A stretch of 64,000 nucleotides of DNA from Tetrahymena thermophila SB210 (taxonomy: Eukaryota > Ciliophora > Oligohymenophorea > Hymenostomatida > Tetrahymenidae). The DNA lies in the NCBI RefSeq assembly GCF_000189635.1, contig NW_002476495.1:186001-250000 (forward strand), given 5' to 3'. Below, in pieces: positions 48,580-60,729 of the stretch. A model generated the notes under the pieces. That model ran no database searches. It was not told where the DNA came from and saw nothing but the letters and a program-made list of their open reading frames with translations. A program made the translations under genes and the position numbers. Numbering within the stretch: position 1 is the stretch's first letter; every line of letters starts with the position of its first letter.

Positions 48580-49530
48580 ATGAAAGCAACTTCTTTGATA
48601 CTTATTTCATTAGCTGTAATTGCTACAGTAAACGCTTGTACTGATACTAACGCTACTGCTGGTGCTGGAGGTACTTGTTTCTGTAATGCTGGTTATTATG
48701 GTACTTCTACCGATGTCACTCCTTCTGGATCTTGCACAAAATGCCCAACTGGAACTAATTCTGTTGCTGCCACTGCCTCAGGTACTCTTGTCAGCTCATG
48801 CACTTGTAATGACACTAATGCCTCCCTTAAGGGTGATAACTCTGGTTGCTAATGTAAGGCTAACTTCTACGGTACACCTAACGCCGTCTCTGGTGGTGCT
48901 ACTGGATGTTCTGCATGCCCAACTGGTACTACTTCCCCTGCTGGTACAGCTGCTGTTACTTCATGCGCTTGCAATGATACTAATGCCTCCCTTAAGGGTG
49001 ATAACTCTGGTTGCTAATGTAAGGCTAACTTCTACGGTACACCTAACGCCGTCGCTGGTGGTGCTACTGGATGTACTGCATGCCCAACTGGTTCTGCCGC
49101 TGCTGCTGGTTCAACTGCTGTTACTTCATGCGCTTGCAACGATACTAACTCTTCCCTCAAGGCTGATAACAGTGCTTGTGTATGTAAGGCTAACTTCTAC
49201 GGTACACCTAATGCCGTCGCTGGTGGTGCTACTGGATGTACTGCATGCCCAACTGGAACAACTTCTACCGCCGGTACAACTGTTATTGGTTCATGCGCTT
49301 GTCCAGATACTAACGCTGCCCTCAACTCTGCTACTCCTCCTGTTTGTTAATGTAAAGCTAACTTTTATGGTACTCCTACCGCTTCTGGTGCCAGTGGATG
49401 TACTGCATGCCCATCTGGATAAACTGCCCCAGCTGGTTCTGCTACTAATGTTTGCAAAGCTGCTTCAACATCTTCCACTTACATTTTACCCATAGTTTCT
49501 TTGCTTTTCTCTTTAGTTATGCTTATTTGA
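48580..49530 (+). CDS. Immobilization-antigen-type GPI-anchored surface protein, copy 5 (5 repeats)
   Basis: The frame has 317 codons (316 aa), the same length as copy 3 and nearly the same sequence. Early differences are few: one Ala to Val near residue 63 (GCT to GTT) and NAVSGG versus NAVAGG in the third unit. More changes occur in the last third (NAALNSATPPVC, TASGASGC). Signal peptide, five units and tail SSTYILPIVSLLFSLVMLI are as in copy 3. The sharp contrast between the near-identical 5' coding part and the more diverged flanks suggests gene conversion or recent selection on the coding part. Surface-coat role as for the other members. Confidence 0.87.
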
Positions 49531-50139
49531 AGTTAATTTTTCATAAAAATATCTTTAAAACAGCAATTATAAAAAAATTAATCAACTTTTGTCTGTTGGT
49601 CTATAAATATTAATTTTATGTTCTAATGATTTGAAAATTGGTTAATAATTTTATCATACAACAAAATCAAAATTATTTATTTTTTATTTACTTTTTCATA
49701 CTCAACTTTCAAATTACAATAGTAAGTTATAAAGCATTTAAGTAAATAAACAAATACAATTAATAAAAACAATATAGCTAGCTCTTCAATAAATTTTTTT
49801 TAAAATAAAAATATATTGATTTGAGTGTTTTTTTTAAAATGTTAAGAATAAAATTATTATTACTCTCTCTTAAAATTTAATATACAATCACAGTAATATA
49901 CCAATTAGAGCCCCACCAAAAAGTTCAAAAATTGGTCTTTTTTGAAAAATTAGCTTAAAATCATAAAAATTAAATAACATATCACCATCTGTATGTACCT
50001 ACACAGTTCCTGATATTTTAATTACAGGATTAGCTATACTTGATTTAACTTTTTTTACAAAAATGTAAAATAAAATTTGAATTTAAAGAATGAAGAAAAA
50101 TGACAGTGCTTTTGCGGAAAAAACAATGTTTTTTTTTTT
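49531..50139. other. 3' flank of antigen gene 5 and spacer
   Basis: It begins with the shared 3' flank (TCAACTTTTGTCTGTTGGTC and TTATGTTCTAATGATTTG). The remainder is AT-rich. An exon belonging to the next gene may start near 49,980-50,040 but is not resolved. Confidence 0.45.
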
Positions 50140-51440
50140 TCATATTCTGATATAGATGCTCATTCATTTTAAATTACTACAATTGAAAGATAAGCTCTTT
50201 GTTATTGGAAGTGTAAATTGATGAATATAAGTTGTTAGTTAAAGGGTAAATTTCTACTGTTTTCAAAAATTATATGGAATATTTAGATATGCAAAAGAAA
50301 TAATGTAAAAGAATTGGTCTTTCTTGATTTTTTTATTTTTTTATTTTCCATCTCTTCATTTGATCGCCTTATTTTTATGGTTAATTAAAATTTATCTATT
50401 AAAATAAAAGTAGACTTAAAAAGCAAATAGGATATGCTTTGAGTGTTTTAACAAAAGAAATACAAGCTTTCTCTTAGGAGTATTATCAAGTGTTTCAATA
50501 TCTTTACTTCATTTATACGAATTTGTGTAACTTAGCAAATATAAATGCAGTCTATGCTATAATAATTGTTTGGATGTATTCAAAATTTACTGCTCTCATC
50601 TCAAGTTTTCAATAATTTGAAAGAGAGAATCAATCCATTTTATTTACTTTGGTTCCTTATAAAGTGAATGGTATTGTGTTTGTAGATCAATGAAAAATTA
50701 AGCAATTTGAATGCTTGTTTAATTGATAGTTACCACCTTGCCTACTGCTTGCATAAATATCTACTTGCTCTCTTTATCAGCTAAAAGTTTGTAAAATTAA
50801 TTTTATATAGCCATGATTTTTATCAATTTCTCAATTCTATGGATTTTAACCAATTAAATCATAATGAAATTTTAAAAGTTGTACGAAGGAAAGCTAATAA
50901 TTCATTCTGCCTTTTTAAATATTTGCACCATTTATATATTGGTTCAAAGTTTTATTTACAGCAATTTTTTATTTATTTTTCTACTTAGCTTTAATTTCTT
51001 AGTAGGAGTATTAGACTTTTATACTTCTACTAAAATAAAAAAGAAGAACAGAAAGAAGATTTGATTATCTATTTCTGTTAATAATCTTTTAGATGAATCT
51101 ATCTATACCCCCTTTCAGACCTATTAGAAATTTCAGCTAAACACAAAACTTCCTAAATGGGAGTAAATTTTGAAACTAGGTATTTAATGTATTAACTTAG
51201 TCATTCTAGTTTTGGTTAAATATCTATATATTACCAAAGTAATATAATTAGATTTTGCTATTTATGTTTCGCTTTTCTTCTGTTTGCCTTAATTTTACCT
51301 CCTAGCTATTAATCTGTATTACAAAAGCAGAAAGTGTAATCAATTTAAATCATAAATATTAATATTAAAGGAAAACTAGGTGCAATTTAATAAGAAACTT
51401 TCTTGTTAATTGCAGGACAGATTTGTGGAAGAATATAAAT
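50140..51440 (+). CDS. Unrecognised multi-pass membrane protein gene or recent pseudogene
   Basis: Several plus-strand stretches look coding under the ciliate code. They include SKQIGYALSVLTKEIQAF followed by NINAVYAIIIVWMYSKFTAL (50,420-50,690), then INEKLSNLNACLIDSYHLAY with LHKYLLALFISQKF (50,694-50,880). After these come the hydrophobic KLIIHSAFLNICTIYILVQS and FLFIFLLSFNFLVGVLDFY (50,885-51,030). Finally there is NNLLDESIYTPFQTYQKFQL (51,080-51,180) and a further hydrophobic span (YLCFAFLLFALILPPSYQ). A 34-nt intron ending TTTGTAG at 50,693 would join the first two in frame. An in-frame TGA at 51,061-51,063 and a frame change near 50,880 are not explained. The layout of an Asn/Leu-rich helix before late membrane spans faintly recalls gustatory-receptor-like 7TM proteins, but this is weak. 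Confidence 0.42.
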
Positions 51441-51461
51441 TAGAAATAATAATATAGTTAA

Positions 51462-51990
51462 ATGAATTAAACTCAAACAATCATTAAAAATTTATTTGCT
51501 CACAATTTAACTTTGATTTAGAAATTTATTAAATTGATCAGTAAATTTAATTTAAGCTCAATAATAATTTAAATAAGTGATATGAGTAATGCATTTGAAT
51601 TTTAATGGAGATTTCAGAGAACTAGCTTTAAAAAAGAGCTATTAACAACCATAACAAACAAAGTATTTCATGAATAATTAAGCTTAGAAATGTTTTAAAA
51701 TTTGAGAATGCTCCTTATTGATAATATATAATAATAAATTTAAATTGCTTCTTATCAAATCGTGAAAAAGAATTAAAAAATATGTTATCTTCTGGATAGT
51801 TCTTTAGCTTTTATACCTATAAAATATCTGGGCTAGCTGACTATGAGAATGCCTAATTTAATGAAACTTTATTTAATAAAAATAAAGTAGCTGGCAGCAA
51901 ACAACTTTTAAGTGATAGCTTATTTTAAGTCAATTTCTTAATATTCAATAATAAATCCAGCTCATTTATTGTATGATTTTTTTAGTGAAA
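51462..51990 (+). CDS. Possible small or fragmentary gene, unrecognised
   Basis: The frame is open from ATG 51,462. Its first part looks coding (MSNAFEFQWRFQRTSFKKEL from 51,580; TTITNKVFHEQLSLEMFQNL). Near 51,780 the coding look passes to another frame (SFYTYKISGLADYENAQFNE, then FNKNKVAGSKQLLSDSLFQV), which ends at TGA near 51,980. An intron or frameshift in the A-rich stretch between them is likely. It may be the 3' part of the preceding membrane-protein gene. Confidence 0.3.
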
Positions 51991-53540
51991 GCATTTGAGT
52001 ATTAAAATGGTTAAATCAATATTTATTTTTTTAAATAAAATTTTATTTTATTTCAATTTCTACTAATTTTAATACGAAGTAAGTTTTACATTTTAATAAT
52101 TTGATATTAATAATTTAATATTTTTAAAAATTTTTTTGTAGAATAAAAGTTTTTTCATTAATTATTTGTTGAATTTAAGGATTTTTTAACTAAAATTAAT
52201 TTAGCTTACTTTTATCTACAAAAAAAATTATACATAATAAATATTTTAACTTTGGCAAATATCAAAAAAAAAATATTTTTTATGACTTTTTAGAAAAACG
52301 ATGATATTTTAAAGTTGTATATTTCATTACAAATTAACAAATAAGAAAAATTAAAAAGAATTAAATTAATTAAGCTATATCAAGTACAACTAGATGAGTA
52401 AATTATAGAGAATATTTTTAATTATCTTTTATTAGGGTTAGATAGTATTTCTTTTATATCAAAACATTGTTATTTTAAACACATTATATTTTAATAAATT
52501 ATATGCTAATGGATAGAGGAGATGAAACTCTATCAGATTCAGAAAACTAAATATTGATGCATATTTGCTTCAGAAAATATAAGCGGCAAATAGCAATAAA
52601 TTAAAAAATTTATTATTTTTATTTTTTTTAAAAAGAATATCATAATAATTTAGTTTTGAATGGACAGAATTCAATTATTTTAATTATTTTTAGAAATGTA
52701 TTTGGTATCAAAGTAAATAAAAATTTATTATATGGCAAACAAATATTTTGAAGATTTAATTGCTTTATATCTATCTGTACTTAAATGGAATTAATAATTA
52801 AAAATATTTTATATTTTATTAATTTTTAATATATTAACTCTGTAATTATCCAAATGAATATCAAAAATTAAATTTTATTAATGTTAAAGGTAATTAATAA
52901 TTGCTTTCAAAAATAAGTATGGAGTAAAATTCATTTTTTCAATAATGTATTTCTTTTTTTTCAATAAAATAAAATTAATAATAAAACATAAGGAAGAAGG
53001 CATTAATTAATAGGGATAAAAAATTTAGGTATATTTTATATATCAGATACGAAACCATTATTTTATTTTTTAAAAATATTTATTATGGCTAAGTTTATGT
53101 TTGCTACTCTAAAAATAATTTTTCGAAAATAAGAAAATAAAAAATTTAGAAAAAATATTTTAATATAAAAATGAAATTAAAAAGTAATTATTTTTAATTT
53201 TATTATTTAATGAAATAATACATACTAAAAAATAATTAAATGTATTCATTCATTAAAAATTAAAGTTTATTCCTTTCCAAATAATTTTAAAAACATATTG
53301 CTTAACCTATAGATTATAAGATCTAGATTTTTTTAAAAAGCAATCAGTAAAATAATAATCTCAACATTTTAATTTGAAATACTGTTGATTTTTCTCATTC
53401 TATTTAAAATGATGTCTTTAAAGTAGAACGATTTTTTTAAAATAATATTTCTAAAAAACTAAAAATTACAAACAGATATATCAAAAAAATTTTGAAAGGT
53501 TTGATAATTACCCATTTAATACTAAATAGGATTTTCCTTT
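51991..53540. other. Intergenic, very AT-rich
   Basis: Long A/T runs. I see no exon, RNA gene or recognisable repeat. Confidence 0.5.
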
Positions 53541-53549
53541 CCTTTGGCC

Positions 53550-54060
53550 AATAAGTTGATGTTAGTTAATGTAACTAAGCATGCTAAGATTGCTCTAGCG
53601 ATAAAAATTTTGAGTGTCTTGGATGTAAATACCCATTTTATTTTGATCAAAATAGTTATAATTGTGTCTAACTAATCTTGTCCAAGCGGATCATATAAAA
53701 ACTAAAAAATGTAATGCATTTCCTGTCTTCTTAATTTTTCTTAAGCTACTCACCTACTGAATGCTATTAATGCTAATCTGGATACTCTGTGAATCCACAA
53801 AATAAAGTAATTTAATCATTTAATTTTCTTAAAACCATTACATTTTTTTTACTCTAGTAAGGATACATTTTGAATTGCTTAGATGTATAATATTTGCTTG
53901 ATGGAGAGTGTGTATATGAATGCAGCATTTAATCTAATAGTTATTCCTTATATCCATCCATATTGTAATAGATGCATTTATCTATAGATCAACCCTTAGT
54001 TATCTTTTTTTCCTGCATCTTAAATGGTTGGTAAAACATAATTCTTTAGCCCTTCTATTA
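53550..54060 (+). CDS. Cysteine-rich exons, probably 5' part of the 53.5-57.7 kb gene
   Basis: Plus-strand stretches read CNQACQDCSSDKNFECLGC and YPFYFDQNSYNCV. A SCPSGSYKNQK piece follows in another frame, then SPTECYQCQSGYSVNPQNK. An intron from GTAATTTAATC to TTTACTCTAG (about 53,808-53,862) leads to GYILNCLDVQYLLDGECVYE. This is the CxxC/furin-like repeat style common in large Tetrahymena surface proteins. At least two frame changes have no clear intron, so this may be a decaying gene. No start was found. The 54,060-55,110 interval downstream shows no clear exon. Confidence 0.42.
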
Positions 54061-55114
54061 GTAATGGTAAACATTTCAATTTAAGCCAATAATTTATGTT
54101 TTACCTTTTTTTACCCTTGAATAATTAACTTAAATGAAAATAAAAAGACTTTTTGTAAAATATGTACCAAACACTTTTATTTTCTTTTAAATTCACTTGG
54201 TTGTATGGATTTAAATCTAAACATCTATCTGATACCTTATTTTTAAAAACTTAATAAATTTAAATGAAAGGATTAAGTGTTTTTAATTTAATTTTCTTTT
54301 TTCTAATTTTTTAAATGATAAGATTCATTCTGTATTATATTTTCTTTTTTCTACATTTATAGCATCTATATTTTGAATTCGTATTATATAATTTGACTGT
54401 ATTATTTAATTTTTTATTATTATCAATTTAACTTTCAAATAATGATTATATAAAATACTTTTAAAATTCTTTTTTATTTAAGGCATATTTTAAGTTTAGA
54501 AAAAAATGTTTTTATGAAGATATTAATAAGTTTTTAAGTTATATTTTTAAAGAATTTACCTACCTCAGTTTTTAAAAATATTGAAGCTTCATAAAAAAAA
54601 ACTGTTAATATAATTTTAAATATTATCAGAATTCCTTTTTTTAATTAAGTAAAAGTTCTAATTGCTAATTTACTGAATTAATTATGAATTTACATTACAA
54701 TTCTATTTTTAAAATTATTATTTAAAAAAGTTCATTTTATTTTAAACTAAAATTTACTTTTTCAATATTTTTCTAATTATGTGCAAGTGGAAAATAATAA
54801 ATTTTGCAAAAAAATGTGAATGATTACAATTAAGTTCTACATAAAAATGATATTTTGAGTGCTATAAATAAATTAAATAAGCTTCGAAAAAAATAGATAT
54901 TAATATTTTTTTTAAATTTTGAATTTTACCTTGATTGCTTTGAGTAAAAATAATCAAATGCAAATAAACCACCATGAAAATAAATAATTAAAATTATTAG
55001 TTTTTTATAATTGATTATAATAGTTCTATATTTTATAGAATATTTTAATTTTTTTATCATAAAGTAAAAATTAAAAAAAAAAGATAATAGAAATATGCTT
55101 TAGATTGATGAATA

Positions 55115-57668
55115 TATCAAAGTTATTGTCAATCCAATTCCTTAGCTTATACCTCAAGCTTTATACATTCCCATAAATAGCATTTGTAAATAATTTTATT
55201 TATATTTATTTACATTTTAAGTTTCAATAATTCATAACTGATCACAAATTGTGTGCAGCTAGTAGAATAACCAACACAAAACAACATATTATCTTGTATG
55301 AATACTAATATTTTCGCATTTTATATCTCATCTGGCCTACTCTAATCATAAAATGTTAAATTTAATTAATAAATAGCAAATATGTATTATTTAGATGGAA
55401 TGAAAATGACTTTTTAACTTAAACAGGATAAATAGTCTAATACAACTTCTAATCTTACAATTTTTTGTTGTTGATAACTCGTCAGATAATCTGTGGAGTT
55501 GATAGCAATAATATATTGATCATTTTTTTGATAATAATTTTAAAAGCTAAGTATTTAATTTATACAATTTTCTATTATGATTAATCATTTAATAAGAATA
55601 TACTTTTATATTATTGGTCATAGATCATTCTTTAAATGATAAATTTAAGTACTCAAAATATCTGGGCGTTCTACTAAATTAATAAAATAGATTTTTATTC
55701 AGTAATATTTGGTTATACTCCTTCATTAATCAAATCAATTACTTCATAAATTGTCCTCTATTCAATATTGTTTTTTAAAAATATTTAATAATATTATTTT
55801 TTCAAAATATAAACTTTGATTCTAATTGTTAGTCAAAATTTAACAGAAATTTAAGTATTCAAAATTAGCTCAAATAAGTAGGTCACTGAAATAACGAACA
55901 CATTAGCACCTAGTTAGTCTCTTTAATTCTTGACTGCTTTTTCTCTTAAAAACAAGATCTATAGGTAATTCCAGCAAATTGGAAACCCTCTATTATTTTT
56001 TAGATAAACAAGTTTATTTAAAAATCTAATTTTATATTATTATAACCCTTATGTAATTGTATAATAATAAATAGTTTCAAATAATAAAATTTTATCTATT
56101 TCATCAAAAAATTAACAAAGATTTTTAAAATTTTAATCTAGTTTTTTTTTTAAGCTTAAAATTTGTATAAATTTCTTTTAATTAAATATTCATTAATTAG
56201 TATAGCCTATCAAAAATTAAAAAGGCATTTAATTCTAGTTAAATAAATTTTTTTAGATAACAATTCTACATTCAAAGTACAAAAACCTTGATAGCTTATA
56301 TTAGTAATTAAGAAATCAGTGAACTTTTTGCAGAATTAAGACAGCTTCACGTTTTTCATTAAAGCTAAATAAATAACTTATACAACTACAAATTCTCAGT
56401 AAGATAAATAGTAAATGATGTTTAAGTTTCACAGAAAACTGGTGATGTTATTTGTTTCTCAGTTTTTTAAGTCTACCTCAGTTAAATAGTGATCTATAAT
56501 GTTTACAAAAATGTAAGTAAATTTATTTTAATCTAATTAATTAGAAAACCTTTTTTAAAAAGAGTAAAATCCAGCTTATGTATCTCAAGAATTTTATAAT
56601 GTTTGTACAGATTAGTTAGGTTTTTTTAATTTAAACTAAGATACTATTTATTAACAGATTTTTTTGGAGGGATAATGAGCATGAGCCTTCTAAACAATTA
56701 TTAGATTAATATATTTAGTGAATATTATTGCGTTTTATCATATTATTTATCTCCAAACTTAAGCTATTAGATATTTAGCTTAAGTCCTTATAATACAGTT
56801 TAAATTGTATCTACTGCAGATTATAAAATCCTCTTAGTATCATATCAATTTAAAAGAAATTTTAAATAATTATATATATATTTTTTAAATTAGGTAATAA
56901 CTATTGGTAAATACATTCCATAGTATATTAGATATGATAACAAAGTATTCATTTACAGTAATACTTACACTTTATCATACTGTGATTGATTGAGATACAA
57001 GCACGCTAATACTATACCAAAACTAATATTATGGACAAAAAATTTAGGCCTTTTTACATAAATAAAATTAGATAATATTCATAAATACCAATGTCTATCT
57101 CACAATTAGTTTAGATGATCCAAATCTTGAATTATAGTTGGTAAGTCATTAATTAATATTTAAAATCTACTTTTTTTCAAATTAATATTTTTTTAATTAA
57201 TAGATAGCATAAAATACTAAATATTATTCATTTCAATTTAACGATATTTAAATCCCTATAACTCTTAATAATAACTAGGTAGAGTAAATAGTTGATGTTA
57301 AATAAATATTTTGCTATGAATATTAAAGTGATGATTATTTAAATAATTTATTTTTCTAACATATTGTTAATTAATATGAGTTAGATATATAGCTCAATAT
57401 ATATCCAAATTAGATAAGAGTGATACAATTGCAAAAGACGGTAGTAGATGTTGTTATTGATTTACTATAACCTCATTAGCTAGTATTTGAAAATTACAGA
57501 TACTATCTATTGTATGATAAAAAAGGATTTTATTTTCCCAATTAAAATTATATGGTAATAATTATTGGATATCATATTGCTTTTATTAGCTCAACTAACT
57601 TTGAAATTGTATATTTGACATAAAATAATAATTTAAAAGCTTTTTCATTATCTATCTTAAGCTTATGA
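55115..57668 (+). CDS. Unrecognised large beta-rich protein, several exons (start unresolved)
   Basis: The 3' half is well resolved. An exon NLFQKEQNPAYVSQEFYNVC joins to FFGGIMSMSLLNNYQ (from ~56,658), whose exon ends at 56,836 (IVSTADYKILL). Then come 56,894-56,957 (VITIGKYIPQYIRYDNKVFI), 56,995-57,140 (NTSTLILYQNQYYG to ISLDDPNLELQL) and 57,204-57,668, ending at TGA. All join in phase across GT...AG introns. The 5' part includes NSLAYTSSFIHSHKQHF joined by a 36-nt intron to FNNSQLITNCVQLVEQPTQN and continuing to YYLDGMKMTFQLKQDKQ (to ~55,470). 55,470-56,400 is coding-like but its exon borders are unresolved. The many short beta-type segments (IYNTSTLILYQNQ, VQVSQKTGDVICFS) suggest a beta-propeller. 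No domain is recognised. It may be one gene with the cysteine-rich exons at 53.5 kb. Confidence 0.5.
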
Positions 57669-57939
57669 TATAGAATTAAGATACATGGCCTTTATAGAAA
57701 ACTTGTAAGATTGCATAATCGATTTAAAAGTAAATAAATGAATGAATACTTTTAAAAATAGTTATTTTAAAATATTTTTCTTAATAAGGCTATTTCTAAA
57801 AATTGCATATCTAATAATTATCCATTTGGCGATGATTATTTTCTTAGAAATATTATTTAAATACAAAAATAGTTGATATCCTTTTATAGTTAACATTGTT
57901 TAAGAGTGTACTCTTTTAAAGAATAAATTTAAAAAGTTT

Positions 57940-58800
57940 GTAAAATATTCAACAGGCTTTTTACCTTATTCTATATAATATAACGATTTTGGTAGATTCT
58001 CATTATTGGAGATAAATAAACTTAAAGATTTAGATACACTTAAGTTTTTGTGGATACATCTTTCCGGCCATTTAGTATTTATACTCTTGAAAATCTGTAT
58101 CAGGGGCAGCAATCTCCAACTGCTCCTAAAAGACCTCCTCTTTGATCCAGAATTATACAGAAACACTTCCTATACCAGAAAATCTACCTATTGAAGTGTA
58201 TTTAAGAGAAGATAAATTACAAATTAAGGTTCATTAAGATTCAATCCTCAGTCTTTAAAATGTAAGAGAAGGCAATGCCATACATAGAACTTCTAAAATT
58301 TGAAAGATTGAGGCCAAAGTAACAAATTTACACATCAGTAGATGCGATTTCTTGATGTACCGTAGCACAGTCATCAGCATTTGTAGGATAATTTTTCTTA
58401 TTCAAAATACTGTGGTAAAGAAAGAAAGCAGTTTCACTTTCTTCTATGATGTCAAGATTGCCTCTGATTGTGTCAACCAAGAACAGTTATTCTCATAACT
58501 GAGTCAGAATTTTGATGATATTTTCAAAATGACGACATAAATGAGTAAAAAATAGGAAGAGAAATCAGTCATTCAGGGTTACAAGTTTTTCATTTGCTAT
58601 TCAATTACTTATATGAAAAATCTGAATTAATATCCTTCAAATACAGAAAATCAAAAAACTTGACCCTCATAACATCCACTTCTAGCTATTTGCAGACGAT
58701 ATGTAGATTATCCTAAAAAATTACAAACACACAGAAAGCTGTACTTATGGAGGAACATAAAAAAGTCTTCAAAGAAGTAGCTAAATCTACTAATTATTGG
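57940..58800 (+). pseudogene. Broken coding stretch with reverse-transcriptase-like FADD motif
   Basis: Plus-strand coding-like segments in changing frames read FRPFSIYTLENLYQG (58,070-58,110), then from 58,145 IQNYTETLPIPENLPIEVYL and REDKLQIKVHQDSILSLQNV, in-frame TGA at 58,301, and KVTNLHISRCDFLMYRST and DVKIASDCVNQEQLFSQLSQ up to TGA at 58,661. In the next frame (58,626-58,800) comes KKLDPHNIHFQLFADDMQII. The FADD box with flanking hydrophobics resembles the catalytic motif of non-LTR retrotransposon reverse transcriptases. The upstream part has no visible RT motifs, so it may be a different broken gene. GC content is higher than the surroundings. Confidence 0.4.
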
Positions 58801-59814
58801 GTTAAATTCATTTTTATCATATATTTTTACAATAAAAATTATTTTAATTCAATTCATTTTAAAAAACTCCTTTCGTTTTTGAAAGAAAAAAGATTGTAAC
58901 GTGATTCATATTTTTGTATGAAAATAAAATTATTAATCTAAAAACTTTAAAAAATTACTTTTTTTAATGTGTTTTCTATTAATATTTGTACAAAAAAAGC
59001 CAAAAAATATTTAATAAGTAATTAAAAATATTTGATTTACAATGAATGAATGGCATTTTGTTAAAACCAATTTAAGAATTGTAAATATTTATATTTCCAT
59101 ATTAATAATTATCATTAGGGATTTATAATGGTAAAAATAACCATATTATCTTTTATCCTACATACTTTCATACCTCACTCCCTCCCTCACTTCTCTCCAA
59201 AAAAAATTTATATTCTATTTATTAAAAATCTAAAAATGCAAAATATTTTTAAAAAGTTTGTTTTAATAGAATAATTCAAAATCTTTCCTCTTTTTTACAT
59301 AAATTTTCTAAAATAATTGGCATTTTAATATTATTTATGCTGACTCTAATTAATTAATATTTATCTAAAGACAGATGGTTTAAATTATAATTGAGTTTTG
59401 TACCATAACATGATGCATAAGAGGGAAAAAAGTTTTATCAAAATAAAAAACAAAAAAATCAAATATATTGTTTTTTAAATTAATTTTACATTAAAAAATA
59501 TTATATTTAAAACAAAAAGCCAAACAAACAAACAAACAAACAAACAAACAAACAAAAAAAAAACTGTTTATACATTATATCAAGAGTAAAATTAGTGAGG
59601 TTTGTTAGTAAATTTTGCAAAAGCAAAACCTTTTCTGACAAATCAATTACACAAATTTATTTACAACTTATTAAATATTGAAGAAAATATAATGAATTAG
59701 TTATTTAGAAGGTAAAAATGAAGAAAAAATATGAAGAAATAAGAAATTAATTAATTAATAATCAAAGTAAATGTTATAAATTAAAAATGAGTTAAAATAA
59801 ATAAAAATAAAAGA
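58801..59814. other. Intergenic, AT-rich, with CAAA tract
   Basis: No exon is supported. It includes a pyrimidine-rich stretch near 59,165-59,200 and a CAAA microsatellite at 59,520-59,556. Confidence 0.5.
59520..59556. repeat. (CAAA)n microsatellite
   Basis: About nine uninterrupted CAAA units followed by an A run. Confidence 0.9.
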
Positions 59815-60729
59815 ATTAAAAATAAATATTTTAAAAACTTGAAAAAAATATGAGTGAGCAAAATAAATAGTAATAATAAATTTCATTCTTACAAAATCAA
59901 TATGGTGAAAAGAAATAGGTTAAAGCAAAGAGCTTAAAAACCTTTTTTACTAAAAAATAATCATTTAAAAACAAAATATTACATCTAAATTTCTTTGATA
60001 TTTTTTCAATTATATCATTTATTTTTTTTCAAGAATATTGAATATCAATTAATTATAAGTATTTCAAGAAATTTATTTAGTTTTAGATAAATTTTATTTG
60101 GATAAAAAGAAAAAATAATATTTTGGTATTCAAAATCCGTTTACAATTTACTTTTTTAAATAGGTTAAAATAGTTAGATAAATAAATATAGCTATAAAAT
60201 TTCTTATCAAATTTGTTTTGAAACTACTAAATCAATTTCTATAGCAGAAATTACAGATAGATGGGAATAGATAGAATGAAAATTCTATGAATAATTTAAA
60301 TGTAAAATTTTTTTAAATTTGTTTAAAAAGAATAGAATTTCTAATAAAAAATGGTCAATTGTAAGTTGTTAGTATAATTTATTTATATCTTACTAATATA
60401 TTCTAACATGTTACCAATTTTTTAATATCAAACAAACAATATATTCGTATAAAATAAATCTGTGTCCAAATTTAGTAATAATGAAATACTAAATACAATT
60501 CATAGTAATTTTATATCAATTTTTTTTAAACTAAAAAGTATTAGTTAGTAGTAAATAAAAATAAAATTAATTTATTTTATGAAAAAGTATTTGTTAAAAA
60601 TAAAATAAATGAATACCCTTTTTACAAACTATTGTGTTTTTTCCTTAACATTATTTGAAAGTAAATTTAAAGAGTAACTTACTTATTTAAAAGAATAATT
60701 AAGAATTTAAAATTTTAAAAATTAATTAA

